This document shows positions 5,322-6,417 of a stretch of DNA of 6,417 nt, piece after piece. Within the stretch, counting starts at the first letter, position 1. Every line of letters starts with the position of its first letter. Position numbers and translations under genes: made by a program. The notes under the pieces are model-generated. The model did not search any database. It worked only from the letters and a program-made list of their open reading frames with translations, and was not told the origin of the DNA. Source of the stretch: Rhodospirillaceae bacterium (GTDB lineage: Bacteria; Pseudomonadota; Alphaproteobacteria; Rhodospirillales_A; Casp-alpha2); contig DNMS01000414.1 in the NCBI GenBank assembly GCA_003488105.1, positions 11,959 to 18,375 on the forward strand, written 5' to 3'.

Positions 5322-6356
5322 CTATTCCTCAAAGAGTTCATCCGCCGATTGATCCTTGGTGAAGCCGAGCGCTTTCCAGGTCTCGGTCATATGCGGCGGC
5401 AACGGCGCCACGACATCGATTACGCGACCCGAGGGGTGCTTGATAACGATACGCCGGGCGTGTAGCTGCAGCATACGGATTTTCACCGGTAGGTCGGGAA
5501 AAGCTTCCGCGCCCCCATATTTTCCGTCACCCAGGATCCGTGTTTCCATGGCCAGGGCATGGGCGCGAAGCTGGTGCGTGCGGCCCGTCACGGGTTCCAT
5601 GGCCAGCCAGGCCGCCGCCTTGCGGCCGACGCGGTCGACGATGCGATAGAGCGTTTCCGCCCGCTTGGCGTCCTCGGCATCGGCATCCATCTTTTCCTGC
5701 CCACCGGCGCCGCGCTTTTTGCCCAGCTTCAGGCGGATACGTCCCTGGGCAATTCCCGGCACGCCCGCGACAGCCGCCCAATAGAGCTTGCGGATGGTCT
5801 TGCGGCGGAACCCTTCGGTCACCCAGCGCGCGGCGGCGCGGGTGCGCGCCAGAACCAGAACGCCCGAGGTATCCTTGTCCAGACGATGGGTCAGGCGTGG
5901 CCGTTCCGCCGCATCAAAGCGCAGCCCGTCAAGCATGGCATCCAGATGATGGCTGAGCCCCGATCCACCCTGCACGGCCAGGCCGGCCGGCTTGTCCAAT
6001 ACCAGAATTTCGTCATCACGGTAAATCACGCGGGCTTGCAGGTCCTTGATCTCGCCGGCGGAAATCTTGGGTGCCGGCTTTGGCGGCGGTGTCGTCGCGG
6101 TCGACGCGCGATTTCTGACCCCCTCGCCACCCGGCCGCAGGCTTGGCGGCAGCCGGACCTCCTGGCCTGCTTCCAAACGCGTCCCCGTCTTGGCGCGGTG
6201 GCCGTCAATTCTGATCTGCCCGGTGCGCAACAGCTTCTGGACCTGCCCGAACGGCAGGTCGGGGAGATGCTGTTTCAGCCAGCGATCGAGACGCAGGCCG
6301 TCTTCGTCAGCCGAGACGATCTGACCCTTGACGTCGGGTGGCGGCGTATCGGCCAT
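5322..6356 (-). CDS. rluC: RluA-family 23S rRNA pseudouridine synthase, RluC-like
   Basis: This 344-residue enzyme isomerises specific uridines of 23S rRNA to pseudouridine. Residues 12-70 are an S4 RNA-binding domain (LRLDRWLKQHLP, then VQKLLRTGQIRIDG). After a Pro/Thr-rich linker (74-99), the catalytic domain runs from about 108 to 320. It has the family motif HRLDKDTSGVLVLA with catalytic Asp160, YRDDEILVLDKPAGLAV (112-128) and PVTGRTHQLRAHA (255-267). The DTSGVL form favours RluC over RluD; E. coli RluC modifies U955, U2504 and U2580, but site specificity here is inferred. The start at 6356 is preferred over 6392 because it overlaps the crcB stop by one base (TGATG), a usual arrangement for coupled genes, and the extra residues of the longer frame fall in the crcB coding region. 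The HAD hydrolase gene often found next to it is instead about 5.2 kb away at the left edge. Confidence 0.93.
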   Translation of the reverse strand: MADTPPPDVKGQIVSADEDGLRLDRWLKQHLPDLPFGQVQKLLRTGQIRIDGHRAKTGTRLEAGQEVRLPPSLRPGGEGVRNRASTATTPPPKPAPKISAGEIKDLQARVIYRDDEILVLDKPAGLAVQGGSGLSHHLDAMLDGLRFDAAERPRLTHRLDKDTSGVLVLARTRAAARWVTEGFRRKTIRKLYWAAVAGVPGIAQGRIRLKLGKKRGAGGQEKMDADAEDAKRAETLYRIVDRVGRKAAAWLAMEPVTGRTHQLRAHALAMETRILGDGKYGGAEAFPDLPVKIRMLQLHARRIVIKHPSGRVIDVVAPLPPHMTETWKALGFTKDQSADELFEE

Positions 6357-6417
6357 CACAGAACCTGACGCAACATGGCCATCCCGGCCCAAAAGCCGAA
6401 AATGCAGAGCACGACCG
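6356..6417 (-). CDS. crcB: C-terminal end of CrcB fluoride channel (partial)
   Basis: Only the last 19 codons and the TGA stop are present; the gene enters from the right edge. They encode VVLCIFGFWAGMAMLRQVL, a hydrophobic helix ending in a short polar tail, as expected for the last membrane helix of a CrcB/Fluc fluoride exporter. The identification rests partly on position, since crcB commonly precedes rluC in alphaproteobacteria and the stop overlaps the rluC start by one base. The fragment carries no CrcB signature motif, so another small membrane protein is possible. Confidence 0.6.
   Translation of the reverse strand, partial: VVLCIFGFWAGMAMLRQVL

Noticed and set aside
5559..6368. 269-codon open frame on the plus strand opposite rluC
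   Set aside because: rluC on the other strand carries all family motifs; this frame has no recognisable domain or ribosome site and is a shadow.

Overview
The window looks like chromosomal DNA of an alphaproteobacterium, most likely Rhodospirillales. This is inferred from three things: the moderately high G+C content, the crcB-rluC pair together with a HAD hydrolase, and a DUF2336 protein, a family largely confined to alphaproteobacteria. No mobile element, CRISPR array, rRNA or tRNA is visible. The two outermost genes are cut by the window edges.

Layout: at the left edge is the first 25 codons of a minus-strand HAD-family hydrolase. A 310-base intergenic region follows. Two tandem plus-strand genes for OmpA-like lipoproteins come next (387-863 and 956-1786). 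They share a near-identical signal peptide, a C-terminal peptidoglycan-binding domain and even the roughly 65-base leader before the start codon, so they look like a local duplication. The second has an extra helical segment of about 120 residues with two cysteines. Two terminators and a structured intergenic stretch separate them from a convergent minus-strand operon.

That operon reads, in transcription order: an OmpR-type response regulator (5046-4363), a DUF2336 protein (4347-3196) and a soluble PAS-histidine kinase (3203-2133). The first junction has a 15-base gap and the second an 8-base overlap, so the three are probably made together. An AT-rich block of three alternating TTGCAT/ATGCAA hexamers lies upstream of the response regulator and is the best candidate operator in the window.

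At the right edge, rluC (RluC-like 23S rRNA pseudouridine synthase) overlaps the end of crcB (fluoride channel) by one base. In many alphaproteobacteria crcB, rluC and a HAD hydrolase are consecutive. Here rluC and a HAD gene on the same strand are separated by about 5.2 kb holding the two-component operon and the lipoprotein pair. That block may therefore be an insertion into an old housekeeping cluster. The most interesting unit is the regulator-DUF2336-kinase operon with its palindromic operator. Whether it controls the neighbouring lipoproteins cannot be told from sequence alone.
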